Assembly: GCA_003290165.1 (NCBI GenBank)
Contig: QNQO01000225.1
Coordinates: 682,001 to 746,000, forward strand
Reading direction: 5' to 3'
From: Berberis thunbergii
Lineage: Eukaryota; Streptophyta; Magnoliopsida; Ranunculales; Berberidaceae
DNA: 64,000 bases
The notes beneath the pieces were generated by a model. It saw only the letters and a program-made list of their open reading frames with translations. It did not search any database and had not been told where the DNA came from. This document shows, one piece after another, positions 54,434 to 64,000 of the stretch. Numbering within the stretch: the stretch's first letter is position 1; every line of letters begins with the position of its first letter. A program made the translations under genes and the position numbers.

Positions 54434-54912
54434 TTAGCTTACATTAAAAACATTGAGTTCGAGGGTCATGTTGCCAAATGATAGTTTCATGATTCCATTC
54501 CTACGGTTAATAATAGCATTAGATGTGGGAAAAAATGGACGACCCAAAATAATTGGAATGTGACTGGAGGGGTTGTGAACAAGTTGTGTATCAAGAACTA
54601 TGAAGTCCACTAAAAAATAGAATTTTTCAACCTTAATGATCACATCCTCTATAACATCGCGGGGAATTTTATTGACCTATCAGCCAATTGTAGTGTTACT
54701 TTAGTTGGTTTTATTCCGCCGAGACCTAATTGCTCATAAACAGAGTATGTCAACAAATTAACACTTGCCCTCAAATCCAACAATGCCTTATCAATCATAT
54801 GATCACCGATAACACAAGAAATAGTCGGGCACCCAGGATCTCTATACTTAGGCAGGGCTCTGTGTTGGATAATTGAGCTCACTTGCTCGGTGAGGAAGGC
54901 TCTCTTTTCCAC
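54434..54912 (-). pseudogene. Athila-like retroviral-type aspartic protease, mutated active site
   Basis: The upstream piece (54912-54649) reads RDPGCPTISCVIGDHMIDKA, LLDLRASVNLLTYSVYEQLG and LGGIKPTKVTLQLADRS. The downstream piece (54643-54434) reads VEKFYFLVDFIVLD and IPIILGRPFFPTSNAIINRR. This is the protease of Athila-type polyproteins, whose active site is normally D-L-G-A-S. Here the glycine is arginine (DLRAS), which should destroy activity. A frameshift separates the two pieces at 54644-54648. The intact element at 25.9 kb lacks this domain entirely. Confidence 0.85.
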
Positions 54913-55382
54913 ATGGAGCTTTTCACTTCTGTGTGCAAAGATCCTTCAAGATTTTGGCATAGCTAGGAACTTGCTTGATAGCATTGAGTAATGGGATATT
55001 TATGTGAACTTGTTTAAAAAATTTCATTACGTCGTTTACATTTGTTCCTTTCTTTGCCAGAGCTAATCGTGACGGAAATGGGGCTCTAGGCAAATAAGAG
55101 GCATGAGTGGGGTTAGAGTACTCAACAGGAGCATCTGTAGAAGTGAGGCTTTATCAGCCTCCTTGTCAATTGGAGATGCAACCTGCTTTGACTTAGACGG
55201 GATGCAATGACACTCAAATCGGGTACTTGTACCCGATTGTCAACCTATTTTCCACTCCTAAGGGTAGTAATAGATTTGACATCTTTATTGTAGGATTCAT
55301 ATGTACTACCAACTGTGAATTGACCCTTTGGGTTTGGAACACGTTGACTAGGAAATCTCCCTAGCTCTCTCTCAGAAGAAGA

Positions 55383-56540
55383 CTAAGTAATCTTACTCAC
55401 AACTATCTCATGTTTATTGATGGCTTGAGATTGGTGTTGAGTTGTGGCTTTCAACTCAGATATGTCCTTAGAATTGTGCTCAATTATACTTTTTGTGCGC
55501 TGTAAAAACCGATTAACCGTTTCCCCTAAACTTGATGTATTGGATGGAGGAACTTGATTATGGTGGGGCCTAACAAGGCTAGGGGCTTGAGGAGCCTGGG
55601 AGACAACAACAGGTCCCCCTTGGTGTGGGCCATGGCCCAAGAGAGACTTGGATGTTTGGCGAACCCTGAATTGTAATAGTTAGGTTGCGGATTATTGCTA
55701 GGTCACCGCATCGCATTAAAAGAGTTGACTTACTTAGCATAGTATGCAGGATAATCGTTTTGCAAGTCACAATTAGCTATTGAATGGCCAGGACTAGAAC
55801 ATGCAGCACAGACTTCAGATGAAGCGTTTGCGGGGAGTGCAAGTTGAGTCAAATTCAAAAGTGCATCTATATTTTGAGTCATGATCATAACATCCGTTTC
55901 TAACTTTGAAGCTAAAGGGGGGGTGAACAGATGTATCTCTAACTTCATATATACCGCCCTTACGCCTATCAGACTCCTTTATCGAATAATCCCATTGTTG
56001 AGAATTTTTGGAAAGAGTTTCAAAGAATTCTCATATCTCATTGACACTCATCTTCATTAATGACCCACCACTAGTAGCGTCAATCATACGACAATTTTGA
56101 GGGGTTAAACCATCTTAGAAGTATTGAACAAGTAGCCACTTCTCGAATTCGTGATGGGGACACCTAACAATGAGCTCATTGAACCTTTCCCAACATTCAT
56201 AGAAATATTCGCCCTTTTTTTTTGAAAATTAGATAAATCTCGTCAGAGGGCATTCGTTTTATGAATGGGGAAGTACTATGACAAGAACTTTCTTAACAAC
56301 GCATCCCATGATGTGATGGATCATGTCTCTAATACATTTAACCAAGATTTCTCCTTATCTTTCAATGAAAAGGGAAACAACCTAAGATGGACCGAATCAT
56401 CAGAAAAGTTCTGGTACTTCAGAGCGGCGCAGATGTCAATAAACTCTTTGACATAAAGATAAGGGTTTTCTTTCTCAAAACCATAAAAAGAAGGCAGCAG
56501 ATGAATAATAGATGGTTTGAGTTCGAAACTATTTGCACAC
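55383..56540 (-). pseudogene. Degenerate Athila-like gag
   Basis: Right to left: capsid-domain fragments in several frames (FNEL.VRCPHHEFEKW-like and CSILLRWFN near 56120-56200), then the piece 55948-55730 with a CCHC zinc knuckle (CAACSSPGHSIANC) and finally 55640-55383 with NTSSLGETVNRFLQRTKSII and DISELKATTQ. The last two pieces align with the N-terminal half of the 572-codon ORF of the intact element. Unlike that element, this one keeps the capsid domain upstream of the knuckle. Stops and frameshifts are present in all parts. Confidence 0.75.
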
Positions 56541-56895
56541 TATTCAAATTTGCATGCAATACTACCTAGAACAAGCAAAACACAAATGATCATATAGAAA
56601 TCGCGTGCAGATGCAGTGGGTAGAAGTTACCTCTAGGGTGAACCTCTTTCGGGTTACTTACGACGCCGGGTAGAAGTCGATTTCTGAGAGTTTTCTCGCG
56701 AATCGCAATATTTCACTTCGTTCCCACTTGAGCTCCTATGTGTGTGACTACCTGCAAAATAAATGCAAAAATAATTCAAACTCAAGCAAATAAAACAAAT
56801 AAAAAAGTGACTCGTAACAATGTTTCTATGAAGAAAATTAAACCTAATTTATAAACTAGCAAAAACAACCCTAGATTTCGATTGTATCGTTACAA

Positions 56896-56913
56896 TCCCC
56901 GGCAACAGTGCCA
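56896..56913 (-). promoter_or_regulatory. Mutated tRNA-Asp primer-binding site
   Basis: The minus strand reads TGGCACTGTTGCCGGGGA, two changes from the perfect tRNA-Asp complement at 28443-28460. It lies 6 bases inside the LTR edge. Confidence 0.8.
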
Positions 56914-58477
56914 AAAACTTGATGAAAATTTTATTAACCTAAATTAATAAGCTAATAAAACCTACTTGTAATACTGGAAGTGTACGGCTGGAATTCGGGT
57001 TGATCCCACGAGGATTGACGAGACAGTTGAATTCTAAGGCTTATTTAAACTAATTTAGAGTTGGAGGTTACAGCAGATGTAAATTACTAAATTAAGATAA
57101 TGAAATTGAACAATTAAAGATTAAACTGATAAGATGATATGAGAGTGGACCGAGACATCGAATCCACCACAGGTTCTTCAAGATTTGTGTAATCCAAATT
57201 ATTGTTTTCAAGAATTAACACAACTAACCTAAAGATTAATCTAAGTTCGCAATTGATTTCAGCAAAGGCCTAAACCCCTAGCATTGCATGTCTTTCTACG
57301 GCACACACAATCAAAGGTTTATTTTAACTAATTCTGAATCCCTAGCATTGCATGTCTTCTTACGGCACACACAATCACAGATTCAGATTAATTGATTAAA
57401 GCAGGACTTTGAATATCAATAAAGGGAACTTCTAACTATCGATTAGTCTAGATAATTATTCTGGACATAATCGGTGAAAACAAATTATTGAAATTCAGAA
57501 ATCAACTTTACTTAACATTCAAGCATATAGAAAACAATAAATTTATATACGACAAACTCTAGGAAACCATGTGGTTTCATCTTCGCCTTAGCGAATGGTC
57601 TAGAAGATCATGGTGGATGACATCACAGCACTGGGGTAGGTGGAATCCATCTCAGCATGAACACAAATCTCGAGAAATAGCTGCAAATGCACTGTGGTGG
57701 TACAGAGAAGAAATCAGGGTGCAAACATCCTGATTTGGAAGAGTGATGTGGTACTGAGCAAAGTCTGAAAGTGTAAATAACAAAACTGATTAGAAAATCG
57801 ATTTTCTCCCGCCGTTTTCTCCTGCGCTTTTTTTCTTACTGAGCTCATCGCGAGCTTTTCCTCCCCTGTTTTTTCTTCCTTCTTCCGGTATATGATATTC
57901 ACATAATTATTACATAATATATCCATTAATTTATATATGTTAGTGTTTCGATTATTATATTTTATAGTAATTATTTCATTTTCATGTCTTTGTAGGAATT
58001 TGAGCGTGAACGATGAAATCGTATTAAGGCAACAATTTAGAAATGACAATTGGTCGATTCTAGCGGTGGTACAAAGCAGATGATCATAAACCTAAACCCA
58101 AAACCTACCCATAAACCCAAATCCAATCCTACCCCTAGAGAATATTCTCTCATTTATACCTTGATGAATCTCCCCTTTATTTCATCCCTATTCACTTCGC
58201 TTCGATCATTCTCTATAAAATACAAGAGAATAGGGAAGAAAAAGGGGAGGAAGAGAAGGGAAAATAAGAATTGCATAAAATTAAACCCTCTTCTCTCAAA
58301 GTGATTCTCATCACCATCACCACTCATCCATCTCTCACTCACTCAGCAATCACCTCCACCTACCATCAGCCACCCGAGTACCACCACCACCTCCGGACAG
58401 TCACCTCGCCACCACCACGAAACAAGGGCATGACAACCCTGTTTAGCGTCAACCCTTCACTCCGCCACCGTCCCTGC

Positions 58478-58957
58478 TGTCAGGACTAGTACTGTTGGTC
58501 AGGTAAAACCAAGGTCAGAGGCCTTTCAACACTTTCCTAATGGTCTCAAAACTCAATGTTCCCTTTTGAAAAGTGCCCAAATGCTTAGCATCTATATTAT
58601 AGGGGGAAGGTTTGAGCTATTGACTGTGAGGACGTGTTGCCTCCATTGCATAGTCGGGCCAGACTGTGCCGCTAGCATTTTTATTGTTTTCTTTGCATTG
58701 CTTTTCAACTTCAAACTTGTATTTCCATCGATCGATAGCATCGAACTAGTCTTGAGCAACGTCCTTCTGAACGTTCCTCCCCATTGTAATCTATTGAATG
58801 TGAATGAGAGCTTTTATTGACTATTGTGCATTATTATATTGTCTACAGATTGATATTGTGCATTCTCAAGTTAATATTTGTGCTCGTCAAAGTAACTACT
58901 CATAGGCTTACTAGTGAATTGGATAGCTAGTGCCGCACGGATTACTAGTCCGTGACA
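58478..58957 (+). repeat. 5' LTR of the miniature element
   Basis: 480 bp, TG...CA ends, near-identical to 59372-59851. Confidence 0.93.
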
Positions 58958-58959
58958 GT

Positions 58960-58971
58960 TGGTATCAGAGC
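58960..58971 (+). promoter_or_regulatory. Primer-binding site for initiator tRNA-Met
   Basis: TGGTATCAGAGC starts 2 bases after the LTR. It is the standard complement to plant initiator methionine tRNA used by chromoviruses and many copia elements. Confidence 0.9.
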
Positions 58972-58996
58972 TAGAGCTTGTTGAATGCAAACCAGG

Positions 58997-59360
58997 ATGC
59001 AGGAACTAAATGAGCGCCTTAGTCTCCTATCGCGTCAAGTTACCACATTGGCTCCGCTTCACCCATCCTGTCTTCCATGCAAGTAACTTGAAGTCCTACC
59101 ATGCAGATGCCACTGATCCCACAAGAAATGTATCTACACGAGCATTGCCTAAGCATCCTACTAAGCCAGATCGAGAAGTGGAAGAAATCTTAGCTGGCCG
59201 CCTCATCAACAACACAGGCCCGGATAGAGAGTATTTGGTCAAGTGGTAGGATGAACCTCCTTCAGAGATCAGTTGGGAGCCAGTCAAGCATCTGCTGCCA
59301 TACCTCTCAAAGCTGGAAGAGTACTTGGAAAAGTTTGCTGCGAGGGCGTCAGCGAATTGA
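58997..59360 (+). pseudogene. Gag start joined to chromovirus integrase C-terminus and chromodomain
   Basis: From ATG 58997 a gag-like start reads MQELNERLSLLSRQV. In another frame from 59010 the sequence reads SYRVKLPHWLRFTHPVFHAS then NLKSYHADATDP, the C-terminal integrase segment (family pattern AYRLxLPxxxxxHPVFHVSxLKxY). The chromodomain follows: DREVEEILAGRLINNTG and REYLVKW, a TAG stop (59247-59249, where lysine is usual), then DEPPSEISWEPVKHL and a leucine-rich tail ending at 59360. Gag and pol ends are therefore joined by a deletion near 59030, removing about 4 kb of a full element. The chromodomain normally directs integration to marked chromatin. Here the stop and the frame difference argue against a working protein. 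Confidence 0.8.
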
Positions 59361-59371
59361 GTGTGAGAAAG

Positions 59372-59851
59372 TGTCAGGACTAGTACTGTTGGTCAGGTAA
59401 AACCAAGGTCAGAGGCCTTTCAAGACTTTCCTAATGGTCTCAAAACTCAATGTTCCCTTTTGAAAAGTGCCCAAATGCTTAGCATCTATATTATAAGGGG
59501 AAGGTTTGAGCTCTTGACTGTGAGGACGTGTTGCCTCCATTGCATAGTCGGGCCAGACTATACCGCTAGCATTTTTATTGTTTTCTTTGCATTGTTTTTC
59601 AACTTCAAACTTGTATTTCCATCGATCGATAGCATCGAACTAGTCTTGAGCACCGTCCTTCCGAATGTTCCTCCCCATTGTAATCTATTGAATGTGAATG
59701 AGAGCTTTTACTGACTATTGTGCATTATTATATTGTCTACAAATTAATATTGTGCATTCTCAAGTTAATATTTGTGCTCGTCAAAGTAACTACTCATAGT
59801 CTTACTAGTGAATTGGATAGCTAGTGTCGCACGGATTACTAGTCCGTGACA
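59372..59851 (+). repeat. 3' LTR of the miniature element
   Basis: 480 bp, TG...CA ends, pairs with 58478-58957. Confidence 0.93.
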
Positions 59852-62166
59852 CCTGCCCCTCTCCCTGTCCATCATCTTGTCCATCATCCATCAACCACCA
59901 TCATCCGACAACCACCACCTCCTCCGAACATCGTGAGCCACCACAACCACCGCGAAGCAGAGCCACCTCCTTCACCGCCGACTCTGTTCCGCCTCGCGAC
60001 AGAGCCAGCACCTCGCGAGCCGCCTTCACTGCACTCTCTTAGCATCAAACTCCTTCCTGTCTCCATACCTCACGGCCACCATCACAGAGCGGCTCATCCA
60101 CGACGCACAACCACCGCGACAGCGGAAACAGGGGAGTCCCCTCCCGATTTCACTCTGTTTTTTTCGCATCTCTCTCTCGATTGTTTCCTCACCTTCTCTC
60201 TTTTTGCAGGTTTCAGAATTATTTAGAGGACGAGGAGCACGGAGGAAGGCAGAGCAGCCACGCTACTCGCTGGAAACGAAGGCGAAGCAGAGGCGCGCGA
60301 CTATGCGTCTGGCGGGAGACTGAGTCAAATTTCCTTTCGGCTATTGGCACCCTGATTTCTATTCTGCACCACCATAGAGCGTTTTGGGAACATTTTTCCT
60401 CGGGATTCGTGTTCAGACTACCTGCTGATCTGCTGAGTACCACCACATCAAGTTTGTGTCAAACCAAAGGGATTGCATAATTCATTTTGATTTATTTTAC
60501 TGAATCGTGTGCTTAATTGTTAATTACAATTTATTTCTGAATTTTTGATAAATTTCTTTCACCTTTCATGTTCGAGAAATTAAACTTGATATGTTTGGTA
60601 GTTAGAATTACCCTTTATCAATATTCAAAGCATGTGCTAAAAATATTAAGCTTAAACTTTGATTAAGTGTGCCCTAAAAAGACACTTAGTACTTGGTAAG
60701 AGCGTATTTGCTTGAAATAATTTGTTAATGTTTGATAGAAATATGATATAAGTTGAATTGGATTGCAACGATCACATATTCGGTGTAAGCAAGAGATTCT
60801 CATCCCTAAAGCTTCTCGTTTAAATTTTCAGCATTTTAGATTTAAATATTTTTGCTAACTCATTGGTGAGTTCAAGCCCACAAAATCCATCTCATCTATC
60901 TTTTATTTTATTTTATTTTTCTTATTTTTAGTTTAGTTTCAAAACATTGTAACCCCATTTTTCTTAATTAGTTTAGATAAATTCTAAAATTCAATTGCAC
61001 TCACTTTCCTCGTGGGATCGACCCGTACTTGCCGTTGTCTACCAGTTAGGCACCGTGCACTTGCGGTTATTACAAGTGGGTTAAATTATCCTATTAATTT
61101 AGGTTAGTTAAACTCGCATCAGTATACCTGTAGGAAAATAGAGGGAAACAAAGAGATTGAGATGCGAGATGGGAGAGAGGGACGAGAAAAGAAGGAAACA
61201 TGAAGAGTGCACGGAGACGAGCAAGGAGATGATATGTTCTATTGTTGCTCTTGTTATTCTGTTTCAGTGCGAGAGAAATGGAGGTAATGCGTGGTCTGGT
61301 TATGATGAAGGAGCAGAAAGAGAGAAGTGGAGGAGGAAGAGGCCATGGAAGAGAGAGGAACAAGGGACGGTGTGGGCAGTGGTGTTATGGTGGTTTGCGA
61401 CAGGGATGGCGATGAGCGAAAGGTGTTGTGACGGTGTTGTTTGGTTGAAATGAAGGAACAAAAAAGAGGGAGATGAGATAAACATTGACTGGGAGTCCTC
61501 TCTGGTGCGTCCTTTGTCTGTGACGGGAACGGGAGAGAGATCAAGTTATTGGTGGTGGCTGTTTGTGATGGTAGTTGCGACAGGGACGTGGAGTGAGATG
61601 ACAGCGATGGTGGTTGGTTAGTGGCGAAAGACAAAAGTTTCTATGTCTCTTCCAAGGAGGAGAGGAGAGGCGTGGTGGCTGGAAAAAGAGAGAAGGGGAA
61701 AAGAAACGTGGAAGAGCCTTTCTTCCAAAAGGGGGAAAGGATCAGAAAAAGAGGAGAGAGGAAACCTAAATAGGGTTCTCCCCTTGTCCTGTTAAGTTGG
61801 GCTTGAGTTTCTAGGTTAGCTTTTTGGGCTTGGGCTTAGGTTAAATTAGGTGGACCTAGGTTTGTTTGGGTTAGGTTTAGATATGTTATCCGCTACTTTG
61901 TACCACCACTAGAATCAACCAATTAATCCTTTCTCAAATTGTCGTCTTAATGCGATTTCATCATTCATGCTCAAATTCATACGAAGACATGAAAACGAAA
62001 TAATTAGAATAAAATATAATAATCAATTCACTAACATATATAAATTAAGGGCTATATTATGTATTAATTACGTGAATATCAACATACAAAGCATAAGATA
62101 CTTCAAACCCTTTTCCACACGCTCTTCCAGCATATCCTCCTCGAATTTTGGAGCGTGGTCCATCAG

Positions 62167-64000
62167 CTAGCTTTGACGCCTGCTTATTTGCTTCCTCGAA
62201 GCATACTCAACATCCACCTCTTGGTGCCAGATATGTATGCTCATCTTCACCAAGTTCGGTGAGAACAAACTTATCTGTGCATTAGGATGAAGCTTTCTCT
62301 GATCAGGAACTATTCCAGCGCCGCCCTTCACGGTCACCACCGTTCTAAGACTCTCCTCCGTGGCTTTTCCCTTGTCAACAACGGCCAACCCTTTATTGAA
62401 AAATTGCCCAACAGGATTCGGAGGCAAAGGAGGGACCGAATTATCCAAAAGACTTTCCAATAGTTCCAGTTGTGGCTTAGAACAAGACGGTTAGCAATGC
62501 GCACTACAAGAGACACAGCCGGTATCACGGCCACTTTCAGGCTAGTCAATGGTGGGGTGATCAGATTCCACCAGGCCAATCTTCAACAGAGCTTTCTACA
62601 AGACGGCCCCCATGCGAATCAGCGCCAGTGGAAACCGCCATTGCAACCGCACAAGACGATCATTCAGAGCCTCAACCTGTGCGTCACCAAGGTTAGATCT
62701 GTTAGTAACTCCCACCAACCACAGATAATCTTTCTCCAAGCCAAGAACATTAGTCTCTGCCTCAACAAACCTAGCGAATTCGCGTTCCTCTCTCACCAGA
62801 GCGAGCCGTGCCAAAGACGACCCAGTCCTACCACGAGGTTTCTTCCTCACAAAGGAAGCAAACGTCTCAGATGGATCTTTCGCATCAGACAAGACGGGAG
62901 TCCTAGCCCTAGCAGCCTTTCTCTCCCTGGAAGGGGGCCCCATCTTCTAGTTTATGCGCGACTCTCAATGTAGAGTAGGGGCAATGTTCCAATTATCCCA
63001 CAACCCACTACAAACAAAATTGGAAACTCTTATGATATCAATCGCTTCTCTTTTTTCCATGACGCAGAATACTTCTATGGTGGTTTGCTCCTCTAAGGTA
63101 AGAGAAGCGGTGGGAAACCTTCCTTCAAAAGAACATAGTCAATGATCACTCAGACCACTATCAAGCACATCAAAGTCACAGGAAAAATATTGAACTTACG
63201 AAGCAGCCTGAACTGTCTCTCAAGCGAACGACCCTTTCACCGAAAATATTTCGAATCAGTAGAGGCTAGAAAACAATACTTCTACCAGAACTTGAAATCA
63301 TCCGGCAGGTTAATGAAGCATTTAGGCAACTTCATTTTGCAAACAACATTGTTCTACAGTCGTGGAGCGGTCAGCAACTGAATTACCTGCGGGGACACAC
63401 TAACGCCGGCCTCCTTAGCACTGAGCAGAATCATGATAATGATCTAGTACCCGTTGGGTCCCAACTAAACCGGGGCAATCCCCAAGAAATCTAAGAACTC
63501 CCAAATCACGTCTAGAACGGGGAAACACACTCCAGTTTGAAGCCTCCCTCGATGTAAATAGATGAAACCGGTCGGAGGCGACATTGGATTGGCATTTGGT
63601 CGCCCGTCAAACATACAACGACAAGTCTTCAGGAACTCTAAACTTTGTATGAATTTCAGTGAGACCACGCTCGGACAACAGTTTGTCTTCAAATAACTCT
63701 AGGCCCTTAGCCAGAACAACATCATCAAGAAGGTTTTCTCGAGCCATGAAGAAGACGGACGAACCTTTCAAAACAATATCTTCAAAAACAAGTAAAACAG
63801 AAGAGTTGGTCTCAACATGGTGGATGACCTATATAGAGGATAAGTTTCCGCCTCTTTTTCCGCCGAACCAACGCACGACCAATTAATGCAGTGTGCGGCT
63901 CAAGCAACGATTCTGACTCAATCATCATGAACGTCGCATCCCTTCAAGAGATGACTTAGCAAACCGATGTGACAACCCACTAACTCGAGGGGAGTAGTTC
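62167..64000 (-). pseudogene. Antisense extra ORF of a Tat-like element (gypsy-type putative transposase domain)
   Basis: Right to left on the minus strand in broken frames: VFFMARENLLDDVVLAKGLE and RGLTEIHTKFRVPEDLSLYV (about 63780-63640), then GFIYLHRGRLQTGVCFPVLD and VIWEFLDFLGIAPV (63560-63465), then VSPQVIQLLTAPRL and MKLPKCFINLPDDFKFW (about 63400-63300). A basic and coiled-coil-like C-terminal half (62943-62596, 62460-62167) follows. The GFxxLxxxxxxxGxxFPV...FGIAP pattern is that of the PF04195-type domain also seen at 1-549. Several stops and frameshifts. The truncated Athila-like LTR is inserted just beyond its C-terminal end at 62081. The ORF lies antisense to the gag-protease at 49.7-51.8 kb, so both could belong to one Tat-like element that extends past the right edge. 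Confidence 0.6.

Larger units (their letters stand above)
58478..59851 (+). mobile_element. 1374-bp miniature LTR element carrying an integrase tail and chromodomain
   Basis: Two 480-bp LTRs (58478-58957 and 59372-59851) start TGTCAGGACTAGTACTG and end ACTAGTCCGTGACA. The 5-bp duplication CCTGC flanks it (58473-58477, 59852-59856). By eye the LTRs differ at about ten positions. The interior is only 414 bp: a primer site for initiator tRNA-Met, a few gag-start codons and the last part of a chromovirus polyprotein. It is an internally deleted, non-autonomous derivative of TRIM/SMART size. Confidence 0.93.
57893..61121 (+). repeat. Solo LTR of the same family, inserted in opposite orientation
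   Basis: It starts TGATATTCACATAATTATTA and ends ...TTAAACTCGCATCA, the plus-strand form of the family LTR. The duplication GTATA lies on both sides (57888-57892, 61122-61126). No internal region is attached. Without its own 1374-bp guest (plus 5 bp) it is about 1.85 kb. It inserted antisense into a sibling LTR, creating a large imperfect inverted repeat. Confidence 0.9.
51791..62081 (-). mobile_element. Athila-like element, 3'-truncated, with nested insertions in its LTR
   Basis: Minus orientation: 5' LTR (56920-62081, interrupted), primer-binding site, degenerate gag, protease, a C-terminal ORF, and a 3' untranslated region. The last region is homologous to the same region of the intact element from 24235 onwards. 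Homology stops at about 51790, so the polypurine tract and 3' LTR are missing. The base after the LTR is followed by ACATA (62082-62086), the presumed right half of the target duplication; its partner is lost. Confidence 0.88.
56920..62081 (-). repeat. 5' LTR of the truncated Athila-like element, split by a solo LTR
   Basis: The two halves 56920-57892 and 61127-62081 together make an LTR of about 1.93 kb homologous to 21730-23666. The outer ends are tgatg... (56920) and ...gtgaatatca (62081). Confidence 0.88.

Noticed and set aside
59824..60226. Proline/histidine-rich ORFs
   Set aside because: They are part of the solo LTR (inverse of the purine-rich block of the family) and have no counterpart as a protein.

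Overview
The window is nuclear DNA of a flowering plant, almost certainly a eudicot. The evidence is spliceosomal introns, plant-only gene families (a WUSCHEL-type homeobox, a REF6/ELF6-type demethylase, a UPL-type HECT ligase, a CCR-like reductase) and plant transposon families. The species cannot be named. It is a repeat-dense block with very few intact host genes: one confident small EF-hand gene (10137-10415, minus), one weaker EF-hand-like gene (44856-45173, minus) and broken gene pieces.

The centrepiece is a pair of CACTA DNA transposons that have captured host gene pieces (Pack-CACTAs). Pack-CACTA A (3062-10077; 15-bp terminal inverted repeat; 3-bp target duplication ACA; AGCGCTAT-rich subterminal arrays) carries exon/intron pieces of histone H2A, a kinesin motor, a nitronate monooxygenase, a WUS-type homeodomain, a REF6/ELF6 JmjC demethylase and most of UDP-glucose dehydrogenase, all on the plus strand. 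Pack-CACTA B (17881-31990; 13-bp TIR; duplication AAA) carries pieces resembling RPL24 (weak), an RPA1-related OB-fold protein, a HECT E3 ligase, eIF5A and the 3' end of a cinnamoyl-CoA-reductase-like gene, again all on the plus strand. A third, coding-poor CACTA lies at 13308-15634 (duplication TCT).

Retrotransposons fill most of the rest. Pack-CACTA B sits inside an old Athila-like Ty3/gypsy element (minus; 3' LTR ending at 16577; integrase at 32640-34015). Pack-CACTA B is itself interrupted by a young, structurally complete, non-autonomous relative (21730-30405; LTRs of 1937/1939 bp; tRNA-Asp primer site; duplication GGTAC; one open 572-codon ORF). The old element's integrase abuts two exons of an unidentified plant gene at about 34015.

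From 34.9 to 47 kb the window holds short DNA transposons: hAT-type, Mutator-like and foldback MITEs, an hAT transposase relic with a MITE nested in it, a degraded chromovirus gag beside an LTR, and two SINE-like pieces.

From 47.5 to 64 kb the base layer is a Tat-like Ty3/gypsy element: a 126-135-bp tandem repeat, a probable LTR, broken gag and protease, and an antisense extra ORF at the right edge that resembles the one at the left edge of the window. It is joined to a truncated Athila-like element (51.79-62.08 kb). The LTR of that element contains an oppositely oriented solo LTR of the same family (duplication GTATA), which contains a 1374-bp miniature LTR element (duplication CCTGC) that keeps only an integrase tail and chromodomain.
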